Part shown: piece after piece, positions 1 through 6,447 of the stretch
How the letters are laid out: each line of letters begins with the position of its first letter
How positions within the stretch are numbered: position 1 is the first letter of the stretch
From: Thalassospiraceae bacterium
Lineage (GTDB): Bacteria; Pseudomonadota; Alphaproteobacteria; Rhodospirillales; Magnetovibrionaceae
Length of the DNA stretch: 20,247 nt
Direction: 5' to 3'
NCBI GenBank assembly: GCA_030638205.1
Contig: DAOWFB010000086.1
Location: 1 to 20,247, forward strand
Position numbers and translations under genes: made by a program
The notes under the pieces: model-generated
Seen by the model: only the letters and a program-made list of their open reading frames with translations
Told to the model about the DNA's origin: nothing
Databases searched by the model: none

Positions 1-962
1 CGTTTATGGACAAACGCAAACCGGGGCAATCGCGCTTTACCACCCAACGTAAAGAACCGGACAAGGTTGAAATCCTTTCAGGCGTGTTTGAAGGAAAAAC
101 CACCGGCGCACCCATTGGACTGTTAATTAAAAATGTCGATACCCGTTCCAAAGATTATTCCGACATAAAAAACAAGTTCCGCCCCGGACACGCCGATTTT
201 ACCTATCAGGCCAAATACGGCCTGCGTGATTATCGCGGTGGCGGTCGCTCGAGCGCGCGGGAAACCACTGTTCGGGTTACCGGGGGTGCAATTGCACAAA
301 AAGTTCTGATTGATGCTTTGGGTAAAAAAATAAAATTACGCGGCGGGGTAATACAAATAGGGCCGCACGCCATAGATCCTAAAAAATTCAAGTGGGCCAA
401 TGTTAGCAAGAACCCATTTTTTGGCCCCGATGCCGATGCCGCAAAAGTATGGGCAGATTATCTGGATGGTATTCGCAAAGACGGCAATTCAGCAGGCGCA
501 ATTATCGAGGTAACCGCCAGCGGAATACCGGCAGGACTTGGCGAACCTGTTTTTGACCGCATCGATGCCGACATCGCCAAGGCATTGATGTCCATCCCTG
601 CGGTCAAGGGTGTTGAAATTGGTGCGGGCTTTGCAGCCGCCGAATTAACCGGGGTTGAAAACGCAGATGAAATTCGCATGGAAAAAGACAAGGCAAAATT
701 CCTTTCCAATAATTCCGGAGGAACATTGGGCGGTATTTCATCGGGCCAAGATATTGTTGCCCGCTTTGCAGTCAAACCCACCAGTTCAATATTGACACCA
801 AGAAAAACCATAACCAAGGGCGGCAAGCAAACCACCATCTCGACCAAAGGTCGTCACGACCCCTGCGTCGGTATTCGCGCAGTTCCCATAGCAGAAGCCA
901 TGCTGGCATTGGTGCTGGCCGATCATTTGTTGCGCTTTAAGGCCCAATGTGGAACTAGCTGA
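1..962 (+). CDS. aroC: Chorismate synthase, 5' end outside window
   Basis: Converts 5-enolpyruvylshikimate 3-phosphate to chorismate, the last step of the shikimate pathway, using reduced FMN in the cytoplasm. The frame is already open at the window edge. The visible part begins near the family's KRKPGQSRFTTQRKEPD segment, so roughly the first 40-45 residues, including the GESHG motif region, lie outside. The Met at position 6 is internal and not the start. Conserved pieces that follow are SGVFEGKTTGAPIGLLI, RPGHADFTYQAKYGLRDYRGGGRSSARET, a central NSAGAIIEV block, SGGTLGGISSG and the C-terminal GRHDPCVGIRAVPIAEAM. Gene end is TGA at 960-962. No strong intrinsic terminator follows; a 7-bp hairpin at 1001-1019 lacks a T tract. 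Identification is firm. Confidence 0.97.
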   Translation, partial: FMDKRKPGQSRFTTQRKEPDKVEILSGVFEGKTTGAPIGLLIKNVDTRSKDYSDIKNKFRPGHADFTYQAKYGLRDYRGGGRSSARETTVRVTGGAIAQKVLIDALGKKIKLRGGVIQIGPHAIDPKKFKWANVSKNPFFGPDADAAKVWADYLDGIRKDGNSAGAIIEVTASGIPAGLGEPVFDRIDADIAKALMSIPAVKGVEIGAGFAAAELTGVENADEIRMEKDKAKFLSNNSGGTLGGISSGQDIVARFAVKPTSSILTPRKTITKGGKQTTISTKGRHDPCVGIRAVPIAEAMLALVLADHLLRFKAQCGTS

Positions 963-1000
963 TTTATCAAAATAAATTCGACATCTTTTGAACCTCTCGC

Positions 1001-1019
1001 CCTTAAGCAGCACTTAAGG
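1001..1019. repeat. Short perfect inverted repeat after aroC
   Basis: CCTTAAG and CTTAAGG form a perfect 7-bp stem with a 5-base loop (CAGCA). No T tract follows on either strand, so it is a poor intrinsic terminator. It could be an operator or a processing hairpin in the gap between aroC and the secreted-protein gene. Confidence 0.4.
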
Positions 1020-1030
1020 TAGGGGGATCA

Positions 1031-1082
1031 ATCTCCTTAAATAGCGCACATTCAAAGCGCGAAATAAAATCTTAAAGGAGAT
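1031..1082 (+). promoter_or_regulatory. Leader hairpin that can mask the ribosome binding site of the 1092 gene
   Basis: ATCTCCTT at 1031-1038 is the exact reverse complement of AAGGAGAT at 1075-1082, which contains the Shine-Dalgarno sequence AAGGAG (1075-1080) of the gene starting at 1092. The pairing can extend by AA/TT across one bulged A. A nested GCGC/GCGC stem lies between the arms. Folded this way the leader hides the ribosome binding site, as in translational switches and RNA thermometers. Function is inferred from base pairing only. Confidence 0.45.
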
Positions 1083-1091
1083 ACATCTATT

Positions 1092-1574
1092 ATGTTTATT
1101 AAGAAAAACCTCGCTTCCTCACTATTGGCAATTGGCCTTTCCCTCGGCATATCCGCCGGTGCCATTGCGGCAGAGAGTAACTCCCACGACGGCCATGGTG
1201 CGGGCACTGTGGAATTATCGCTTAACGCCGGCAAGAAATGGCAGGGTAGCGACGAGTTGCGCAAGGCGATGAGCGAAATTCGTGTTGTCATGGCTTCCCG
1301 TCTTGGCGAAATTCATGAAAACAAACTTCCCGCCAAAGAATATAAGACCCTAGCAGCGTCCGTTCAGGGACAGGTCGATTATATTATAGAGCACTGCGAC
1401 CTTCCCCAAGCGGAGGACGATCAACTGCACATCGTCGTCGATCAGATTTTTCAAGGAATCGAAGAGATGGAAGAAAGCTCCACCCCCCGGAGCGGCGCAG
1501 TGAAGATCATCCAGGCCCACAACGCCTATGGAACGTATTTTGAACACCAAGGATGGAAGGCGCTCGGTAAATAG
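1092..1574 (+). CDS. Secreted small helical His-rich protein of unknown function
   Basis: A 160-residue exported protein. Residues 1-27 are a classical signal peptide (KK near the N-terminus, hydrophobic stretch, AGAIAA before the likely cleavage). The mature part starts with a His-rich tail (HDGHG, H32 and H35) and then looks mostly helical. His, Met and Cys residues are spread along it (M60, M67, H75, H101-C102, H113, M126, H143, H152). It ends in an AHNAYGTYFEHQGW segment that loosely recalls the last helix of four-helix-bundle haem proteins such as cytochrome b562. There is no CxxCH, so no c-type haem. Similar small periplasmic proteins with a GKKW...LR..M pattern occur in other Proteobacteria, but I cannot name a proven function. 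Start is ATG at 1092 with AAGGAG 11 bases upstream. A strong terminator follows, so it is probably transcribed alone. Metal or haem binding is speculation. Confidence 0.75.
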   Translation: MFIKKNLASSLLAIGLSLGISAGAIAAESNSHDGHGAGTVELSLNAGKKWQGSDELRKAMSEIRVVMASRLGEIHENKLPAKEYKTLAASVQGQVDYIIEHCDLPQAEDDQLHIVVDQIFQGIEEMEESSTPRSGAVKIIQAHNAYGTYFEHQGWKALGK

Positions 1575-1609
1575 CTCTGTAAATAGCAATGGCAACATTC
1601 CTACCATGG

Positions 1610-1650
1610 AAAACTCAGGCTGCCGTGGAGATATGGCAGCCTGAGTTTTA
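1610..1650 (+). terminator. Strong hairpin terminator after the secreted-protein gene
   Basis: A perfect 15-bp inverted repeat (arms 1610-1624 and 1635-1649) with a 10-base loop. The right arm ends in TTTT and the left arm begins with AAAA, so it could work in both directions. It separates the 1092 gene from the two-component operon. Confidence 0.8.
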
Positions 1651-1732
1651 TGGTCTGAAGCTAAATCCAGCACCAATATTCACCTTGTCGCCAAAAAATA
1701 TGTTTAAATAGGTAAAACAGTGGAAACAACAC

Positions 1733-2398
1733 ATGCGCATCCTGCTCGTCGAAGATGACACCCTCCTTGGGAACGGAGTTTCCACTGGTCTTTCACAGGC
1801 CGGGTTCGCCGTGGATTGGGCGACAGACGGGGACGATGCCGAAACCGCTCTCTCGGCAACATCTTACGACGCGGTCGTTCTCGATCTCGGTCTGCCGAAA
1901 ACGGATGGCCTTACCGTGCTCAAGCGACTGCGGACATCAAAGGATCCGACGCCGGTTCTTATATTGACGGCTCGGGATTCAATCGAAGACAGGGTCGCCG
2001 GCCTTGATGCCGGAAGCGATGACTATCTGGTCAAACCGTTTGAACTGGCCGAGTTGCAGGCACGGCTACGGGCTTTGTTACGAAGACCCAAAGGCATGAT
2101 CGATCCAACCTTGCGCCATGGCAGAGTGACCTTGAACCCCGCAGATCGAGCTGTTTCTCTGGATGACAATCCGGTCGACCTGTCGGAGCGAGAATACGCA
2201 ACCCTGTATGAGCTGATGCTAAATACCGGGCGGGTGCTCTCGAAAGCCCAGTTGGAAGATAAGCTTTATGGTTGGGGAGAGGAAATAGGGAGCAACACCA
2301 TTGAAGTCTACGTCCATCACCTCCGACGGAAACTATACCCTGAACTGATCCGTACCGTACGGGGCGTGGGATATGTCATGACAAAGGTGGGGCCATGA
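1733..2398 (+). CDS. OmpR-family response regulator, QseB/PmrA-like
   Basis: Transcription factor of a two-component system, 221 residues, the usual length. The receiver domain (1-115) has the acidic pocket E7-D8-D9, phospho-acceptor D51 in VVLDLGLP, T79 in LTAR and K101 in LVKPF. The C-terminal winged helix (about 125-218) has SEREYATLYELM, the recognition helix SNTIEVYVHHLRRKL and the wing IRTVRGVGYV. Overall it resembles QseB, PmrA and TctD. The start is ATG at 1733, preceded by a weak GGAAA. The stop overlaps the kinase start (ATGA at 2395-2398), so the two are translationally coupled. The signal sensed cannot be read from the sequence. G+C is higher than in the flanking housekeeping genes. 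Confidence 0.95.
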   Translation: MRILLVEDDTLLGNGVSTGLSQAGFAVDWATDGDDAETALSATSYDAVVLDLGLPKTDGLTVLKRLRTSKDPTPVLILTARDSIEDRVAGLDAGSDDYLVKPFELAELQARLRALLRRPKGMIDPTLRHGRVTLNPADRAVSLDDNPVDLSEREYATLYELMLNTGRVLSKAQLEDKLYGWGEEIGSNTIEVYVHHLRRKLYPELIRTVRGVGYVMTKVGP

Positions 2399-3768
2399 AC
2401 CGTTCACTGCGTCGACGCTTGCTGGTTATCCTTTGCGGAAGCGTAGTCACCGCATGGCTTGCCACCGCCTTTTTCTCCTACCTAGACACCAAACGCCAAA
2501 TCGATGAAATGCTGGACACAAGCCTCATCCAGTCGGTCGATTTCCTGCTTGCCCTGCTTGACCAGTTACCGCCGGGTGAGTTCGACGGAACTTCTCCCTT
2601 GGAACTCGAAACCGGAAAGGGGCAGATGCTCGTCTATCGAATTTGGGCCAGTGATAGCAACTCAGTTATCAGCTCTCCCGGCATGCCAATGCTCTCACCG
2701 GACATTAGGAAACCGGGGTTCAGCGATAGAGACGGCGATCAAGAGCAATGGCGTGTCTACGGGGCGGGCAACGAAAGCGGCCTGTTTGTCGAGGTTGCCC
2801 AACGGCACGAATTCCGGGCGGCATTCGCCGAGAACGTGGCAACGCACATTATGCACCCGGTGTGGTTTGCTGTTCCCTTGCTCGCCATCCTTATCTGGTT
2901 TTCGGTTCGATGGGGACTGGCCCCCCTGCAAATGGTCGCGGAAAATGTCGAACGCCGCTCCGCCAGCAATCTAGAACCATTGAATCTACAAGAGGCACCG
3001 TCAGAGATCCGCCCCCTGCTTGACGCCTTGAACAGGCTATTTGCAAGGATCAACGCCTTGCTCGAAAAGGAACGCCGGTTCACTGCCGATGCGGCCCATG
3101 AGCTGCGCACGCCCCTTGCGGCCATCAAGACGCATGCTCAGGTTGCTTGTCAGGCCCGCAACGAGGGAGAGCACAAGCAGGCGATCGAAAGCGTTATCCA
3201 GGGAACGGACCGGGCGAACCGCGTGGTCGAGCAGCTTCTGGTTTTGGCCCGGTTGGATCACCAGAATATCTCCGACTCTCAGGAACGTGTGAACTTGATG
3301 AAGCTCGTCGTCCAAGGTGTCATAGACGAAACCCCCCGGGCGACCGCAAAACGGGTAGATCTTGGGGTATCCGAGGAAACGGATAAGGAAGCTATAATCG
3401 CCGGCAACGCTGATCTTCTAAATATTCTGATCCGCAATCTTTTAGACAATGCCGTCCGCTACACCCCCGAGGGAGGAAAAGTAAATGCCAGCGTCAAGCT
3501 GCGGGGCGATCGTGTCATCCTGCAAATTGCTGATACTGGCCCCGGCATTCCCCCTGAACGGCGCGAACGTGTATTTGACCGTTTCTATAGGGTCGAAGGC
3601 AGTGCCCAGCAGGGTTGTGGTCTGGGTCTTTCTATCGTTTCGAGGATTGCCGAAATCTACGGTGCGTCAATCAGCCTAGGGGATGGACTTGACGCCGAGG
3701 GTCTTGCCGTCACGGTGACATTTCCCCCTAGTCCACCTTTAATTCCAAAATGCATTGATAATGAATAA
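2395..3768 (+). CDS. Membrane sensor histidine kinase, QseC-like
   Basis: Cognate kinase of the regulator encoded at 1733, 457 residues. TM1 is about residues 8-29 and TM2 about 156-175, with a roughly 125-residue periplasmic sensor region between them. A short HAMP-like linker follows. The HisKA domain has the phosphorylated His at about 235 in DAAHELRTPLA. The ATPase domain has the N-box RNLLDNAVRY (347-356), G1 box DTGPGIPP (380-387), an F-box near FDRFYRV and G2 box GCGLGLSIV (407-415). All catalytic motifs are intact. The periplasmic region has no metal-binding cluster or recognisable ligand fold that I can see. It precedes the thioredoxin-like lipoprotein gene by 23 bases, so the three are probably one operon. 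Confidence 0.94.
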   Translation: MNRSLRRRLLVILCGSVVTAWLATAFFSYLDTKRQIDEMLDTSLIQSVDFLLALLDQLPPGEFDGTSPLELETGKGQMLVYRIWASDSNSVISSPGMPMLSPDIRKPGFSDRDGDQEQWRVYGAGNESGLFVEVAQRHEFRAAFAENVATHIMHPVWFAVPLLAILIWFSVRWGLAPLQMVAENVERRSASNLEPLNLQEAPSEIRPLLDALNRLFARINALLEKERRFTADAAHELRTPLAAIKTHAQVACQARNEGEHKQAIESVIQGTDRANRVVEQLLVLARLDHQNISDSQERVNLMKLVVQGVIDETPRATAKRVDLGVSEETDKEAIIAGNADLLNILIRNLLDNAVRYTPEGGKVNASVKLRGDRVILQIADTGPGIPPERRERVFDRFYRVEGSAQQGCGLGLSIVSRIAEIYGASISLGDGLDAEGLAVTVTFPPSPPLIPKCIDNE

Positions 3769-3791
3769 CCCATGAGAGTCGGATAAACATC

Positions 3792-4298
3792 ATGAGACAC
3801 ACTCGCTTGATTTCAATCCGGGCCTGCGTGGCCGTTCTTTGCATCCTGCTTGTTCAGGGGTGCGTAGATGAAGTCGGAGAGACCGTCGAGAGGGAGGCCG
3901 CAGCCGATTTCACCCTGAAGTTGTTCGACGGCGGCAATTTCCGCCTAAGCGATCACAAGGGAACTCCCGTAGTCATCAACTTCTATGCTTCCTGGTGCCT
4001 CTCGTGTGGGATCGGGGTGTTCAACCTTGAAAAGGTCTACAAGGAATATGCCGACAAAAAGGTATTGTTCATCGGCGTCGCCGTCCAAGACACCGAAGAA
4101 AAGGCAAAAAAGTATCTGGCCAAGCATGGGATCACCTTTCCATCCGGCCTTGATGAGGATGAAGCGATCAAGCACGCCTACGGAGTGGTCGGCCACCCCT
4201 TCACCTTTTTTGTCGATCGAAAAGGCCTCATTGCCTACGTCCATCCCGGAGCCATAACCGAGGAACTGTTGAAATATGAGTTAGAAAAAATTCTATAG
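3792..4298 (+). CDS. TlpA/ResA-like thioredoxin-fold lipoprotein
   Basis: Periplasmic, membrane-anchored thiol-disulfide protein of 168 residues. A signal sequence ends in a plausible lipobox (VQGC, lipidated C24). The thioredoxin/AhpC-TSA-like fold follows: DFTLKLFDGGNFRLSDHKG, a redox motif ASWCLSCG (C69 and C72), the GVAVQD strand and the cis-proline P136 in VVGHPFTFFVD. The active site is CLSC where TlpA/ResA proteins normally have CxPC; loss of the Pro should shift the redox potential. The gene lies 23 bases after the histidine kinase, so it is likely co-transcribed and may repair or deliver thiols (for example to Cys-metal or c-haem sites) under that system's control. Family is secure; substrate is unknown. 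Confidence 0.88.
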   Translation: MRHTRLISIRACVAVLCILLVQGCVDEVGETVEREAAADFTLKLFDGGNFRLSDHKGTPVVINFYASWCLSCGIGVFNLEKVYKEYADKKVLFIGVAVQDTEEKAKKYLAKHGITFPSGLDEDEAIKHAYGVVGHPFTFFVDRKGLIAYVHPGAITEELLKYELEKIL

Positions 4299-4335
4299 CC
4301 GTAGTTGCTGTCGGTACATTCGCGCGTTGAAACGC

Positions 4336-4356
4336 CAGCAGACAGGTTTCCTGCTG
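4336..4356 (+). repeat. Weak hairpin after the lipoprotein gene
   Basis: CAGCAG and CTGCTG (4336-4341, 4351-4356) form a 6-bp stem with a 9-base loop between the convergent lipoprotein and Crp-family genes. No T tract follows, so a terminator role is doubtful. No better terminator was seen in 4299-4457. Confidence 0.25.
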
Positions 4357-4457
4357 AGATACAGCAAAGAATTGACCGGGCCTTACCACCGCAGGCCGCA
4401 GGCGAATACCCCCCCGAAAACCGAACATGACCAAATCTAGGAGTATTAATGGAATTT

Positions 4458-5204
4458 CTAACTGCTGCTCCCGCAAAACCTTCTTAATACGGCGATATCA
4501 CTGAGAATAACATCATAACTTTTGACTGAAACACCGTAAGTTTTTAGCTTGGACATCGCACGTGACAGGCTTTCCGGCTTCATGCCCAGGCTCGCCGCTA
4601 TGGTCAATTTATTGTAGGGCAATCTCAGGACCGCCGGGCCTCGCTTTTCCACACATAGGCTGAGCAGAAATTCCCCTAGGCGCTGGGACGCCGAGTGGTT
4701 TTTAATTTGTTCTATGTGGAAAACCAATTCGCACTGCTTTTGAGATAGCCTGCCCAACATACGGATGGCGAGGTCATTATTTTCCTGCAACAGCGACAGC
4801 AGGGTGCTGGATGGAATTTCCAATAACCGGGTGTCACTGATAATTTCGGCGCTGGTCGGATAACCCTGACCTAGGAAAATAGCCTCCTCGGCTATTAGTT
4901 CACCGCGCGTCAAAATTTCTATGACCGCCTGTTTTCCTTTTGGCGCGTCCCGGTAAATTTTAACTCCACCGTCAAGTATTAGATAAATGGAAGAGACTTG
5001 TTCGCCACGTAGAAACAGGCGTTCTCCGCACGGAAGATTAACTAAACTAGACTCGTCCAAAATCCTATTCAGATCATCTTCCGACATCTCCGCCAAAAGG
5101 GGCGTGTGCTGGATAATGTCCATGTCTTCTGGCAATAAAGTCTGTGTGAAGTCCTCTCGGCAAACTTTCATTTCGTCATTGGTAAATTCTTGTGCAATAA
5201 ACAT
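4458..5204 (-). CDS. Crp/Fnr-family transcription regulator with FNR-type DNA recognition
   Basis: 248-residue regulator. A cyclic-nucleotide-binding-like beta-roll covers roughly residues 35-150 (LPCGERLFLRGEQVSSIYLILDGGVKIY), a dimerisation helix follows, and the HTH is at about 194-222 (LPYNKLTIAASLGMKPESLSR). The recognition helix carries E-S-L-S-R, the FNR-type ExxSR pattern that reads TTGAT half-sites. The N-terminus has only C15 and C59, not the four-cysteine cluster set of FNR, so it is not an oxygen-sensing Fe-S FNR. The LPY...LGMKPESLSR segment recalls DNR-type (NO/haem) regulators, though Crp-family subtyping by eye is unsure. Start ATG at 5204 has GAGGA 6 bases upstream. ATCAATCAA (two half-sites) lies about 65 bases upstream, but no full palindrome. 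Confidence 0.87.
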   Translation of the reverse strand: MFIAQEFTNDEMKVCREDFTQTLLPEDMDIIQHTPLLAEMSEDDLNRILDESSLVNLPCGERLFLRGEQVSSIYLILDGGVKIYRDAPKGKQAVIEILTRGELIAEEAIFLGQGYPTSAEIISDTRLLEIPSSTLLSLLQENNDLAIRMLGRLSQKQCELVFHIEQIKNHSASQRLGEFLLSLCVEKRGPAVLRLPYNKLTIAASLGMKPESLSRAMSKLKTYGVSVKSYDVILSDIAVLRRFCGSSS

Positions 5205-5229
5205 CTTTCGTCCTCAATATACTGATGGC

Positions 5230-5331
5230 CACGCAGATTTCCGCGTGCATACGTATTTTTGATTGATTTCCTGTAATATGCGTGGTGATGGCATCCACTT
5301 AAATGCGGACGCAATAAGTTCACGCAATAAG
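5230..5331. repeat. Repeats in the gap upstream of the Crp-family gene
   Basis: The 131-base gap holds an inverted repeat CACGC...GCGTG (5230-5234 and 5243-5247, 8-base loop) and a direct repeat ACGCAATAAG at 5309-5318 and 5322-5331 (13-base period). Either may be a protein-binding site for autoregulation of the Crp-family gene or part of the 3' end of the DUF2946-like transcript. No clear -35/-10 pair is visible on the minus strand. Confidence 0.35.
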
Positions 5332-5335
5332 AATG

Positions 5336-5749
5336 TCAGACGGAGATGGGTGGCGCACGAGAAGGTCGGAGCGCATTGCGCCATATGCTGGTTCGAGCAC
5401 GTTGAAGCCGCAAACCAAACACTGCACGCTGGGTAGGTGCATCAATTATGGTGGCGGTGTTTTGTGGCGTAGGCAGAGTGGGAGTCAGGTGGAGCGTGCA
5501 TAGTGGACACGGCACCGAATTCGTTGGTGTTGACGCTGGCGTTGACGTGCCGTCCTGTTCCATGGAAATAATCTTGAAACCGCTGGGCAGGCACATGGCT
5601 TGGTAATCAATGCCCTTCCCGCCTTCAAACGCCAATGCATGTCCAAACGGAAGAAGCGTTTGGGCAATTAGCACGAAAACGGCTACCAGCGCCGTCCATC
5701 GACGATGCGCAAGCTGCGTTTTGTGGCGATTATTGACGAAAAATTCCAT
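5336..5749 (-). CDS. DUF2946-like membrane-anchored Cys protein
   Basis: 137 residues. A basic N-terminus and one hydrophobic segment (about 19-40, ending GHALA) form a signal peptide or anchor. Then come an MCLPSG box (C53), a Thr/Pro-rich linker and CPLCTLH (C81, C84, H87). This layout (short anchor, Cys box, linker, CPxC) matches the DUF2946 family, which is often found near copper and other metal genes. C53 with C81/C84/H87 could bind a soft metal. The C-terminal tail is Arg-rich. Start ATG at 5749 has AGGA 8 bases upstream within a duplicated CCAATAGGA (minus-strand) sequence. Family assignment is by motif only. Confidence 0.6.
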   Translation of the reverse strand: MEFFVNNRHKTQLAHRRWTALVAVFVLIAQTLLPFGHALAFEGGKGIDYQAMCLPSGFKIISMEQDGTSTPASTPTNSVPCPLCTLHLTPTLPTPQNTATIIDAPTQRAVFGLRLQRARTSIWRNALRPSRAPPISV

Positions 5750-5757
5750 TTTTATCG

Positions 5758-5776
5758 TCCTATTGGATCCTATTGG
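5758..5776. repeat. Direct repeat carrying the ribosome binding site of the DUF2946-like gene
   Basis: TCCTATTGG occurs at 5758-5766 and again at 5768-5776, one base apart. On the minus strand each copy contains AGGA, and the copy nearer the start codon supplies the likely ribosome binding site. Confidence 0.4.
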
Positions 5777-5887
5777 TAAGCTGGATTAACCGATTGTGCA
5801 GCTTATTCAGCTCAAGACCCACCCCGATTTTGATGCGTTGCAACTCTAAGGAATTACACTTAATTTTGCAAGCCACAGAAACCTGTA

Positions 5888-5929
5888 TTCGGCCCTGCCA
5901 AGCACCTTTGTTTGGGCTATTGGGCCGAA
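5888..5929. repeat. 8-bp perfect inverted repeat with inner stem
   Basis: TTCGGCCC (5888-5895) and GGGCCGAA (5922-5929) are exact reverse complements. Inside, GCCAA pairs with TTGGGC across one bulge, giving a long two-part hairpin between the divergent DUF2946-like and rhodanese genes. No T tract follows. It could be an operator, a cruciform or a remnant of a small mobile repeat. Confidence 0.45.
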
Positions 5930-5948
5930 ATAATTAGCTATTATCAAT

Positions 5949-5972
5949 TTTATTATACATTTTATTATACAT
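5949..5972. repeat. Perfect tandem duplication of a 12-base AT-rich unit
   Basis: TTTATTATACAT is present twice head to tail (5949-5960, 5961-5972), ending 24 bases before the -35 box of the rhodanese promoter. It sits where an UP element or activator site would lie. The rest of 5750-5996 shows only this, the inverted repeat at 5888-5929 and the short direct repeat at 5758-5776. Confidence 0.5.
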
Positions 5973-5996
5973 ATATTAAATGTTGTTTATTTCTAT

Positions 5997-6030
5997 TTGA
6001 CATTAAATAATAGTGATTATATTATATACA
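5997..6030 (+). promoter_or_regulatory. Consensus-like promoter of the rhodanese gene with an AT inverted repeat over the -10 box
   Basis: TTGACA at 5997-6002, a 17-base spacer and TATTAT at 6020-6025 make a near-ideal sigma-70 promoter. Expected transcript start is near 6032, giving a leader of about 25 bases. The segment 6014-6030 is an imperfect 17-base inverted repeat (TG-N2-TATATTATA-N2-CA) centred on the -10 box. It contains ATATTATA at 6019-6026, also found in the palindrome over the -10 box of the ArsR-family gene (15024-15035). A repressor bound here would block RNA polymerase. Confidence 0.65.
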
Positions 6031-6056
6031 ACATACTAATTATGGAGCATATAGTC

Positions 6057-6428
6057 ATGAGCGCAGAAGTTATTCGCATGGACAACCCGGTAGACAACGT
6101 GGTCGCAGAGCCAGCATTTATTGAACTGGAACCGACCGAGGTCCACCAGCGCGTGAGCCGTGGACAATCCATTATTGTCGATGTTCGCGAAGCCAGCGAA
6201 TATGAAAATGTTCGCATCCCAAGCGCGTTTCTTATGCCGCTAAGCTTTTTTGAAGCTGATCATTTTCCGATTATTAGTGGAACCGAGGTTATTTTAATGT
6301 GCGCCGTGGGTAAACGCTCGGCTGCAGCGGCAAAACAATTAATGAATTCTGGTTTTGACGAAGTAATCCACATGAAGGGCGGCATCAACAAATGGATTGA
6401 TGACGGCCTGCCGGTTGATGAAGACTAA
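6057..6428 (+). CDS. Single-domain rhodanese sulfurtransferase
   Basis: 123-residue rhodanese-fold protein that carries sulfane sulfur as a persulfide on its catalytic cysteine. Seen: VDVREASEYENVRIPSA (D42, R44) and active loop CAVGKRS with Cys at 82, of the CxxGKR type also found in YgaP, then HMKGGINKWIDDGLPV at the C-terminus. There is no signal peptide, so it is cytoplasmic. Start ATG at 6057 is chosen because GGAG (6044-6047) lies 9 bases upstream and the open frame further upstream runs through the promoter: its TTG at 5997 is the -35 box. The gene is monocistronic, bounded by its own promoter and a hairpin terminator. Likely role is persulfide handling or sulfur delivery, possibly under the ArsR-family regulator at 15103. 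Confidence 0.9.
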   Translation: MSAEVIRMDNPVDNVVAEPAFIELEPTEVHQRVSRGQSIIVDVREASEYENVRIPSAFLMPLSFFEADHFPIISGTEVILMCAVGKRSAAAAKQLMNSGFDEVIHMKGGINKWIDDGLPVDED

Positions 6429-6447
6429 ATAATTTAAATTCCTGCCC

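Noticed and set aside
458..847. 129-codon minus-strand frame inside aroC
   Set aside because: Opposite a conserved coding region, with no recognisable protein motif.
963..974. FNR-like box CTGAT-TT-ATCAA after aroC
   Set aside because: The spacing between halves is two bases, not four as needed for the FNR family.
5266..5280. FNR box at TTGATTGATTT upstream of the Crp-family gene
   Set aside because: Two half-sites run in the same direction with overlap and no ATCAA partner at the right spacing.
5997..6056. Upstream extension of the rhodanese frame starting at TTG 5997
   Set aside because: That TTG is part of the -35 box TTGACA, the stretch overlaps the -10 box, and a good GGAG lies before ATG 6057.
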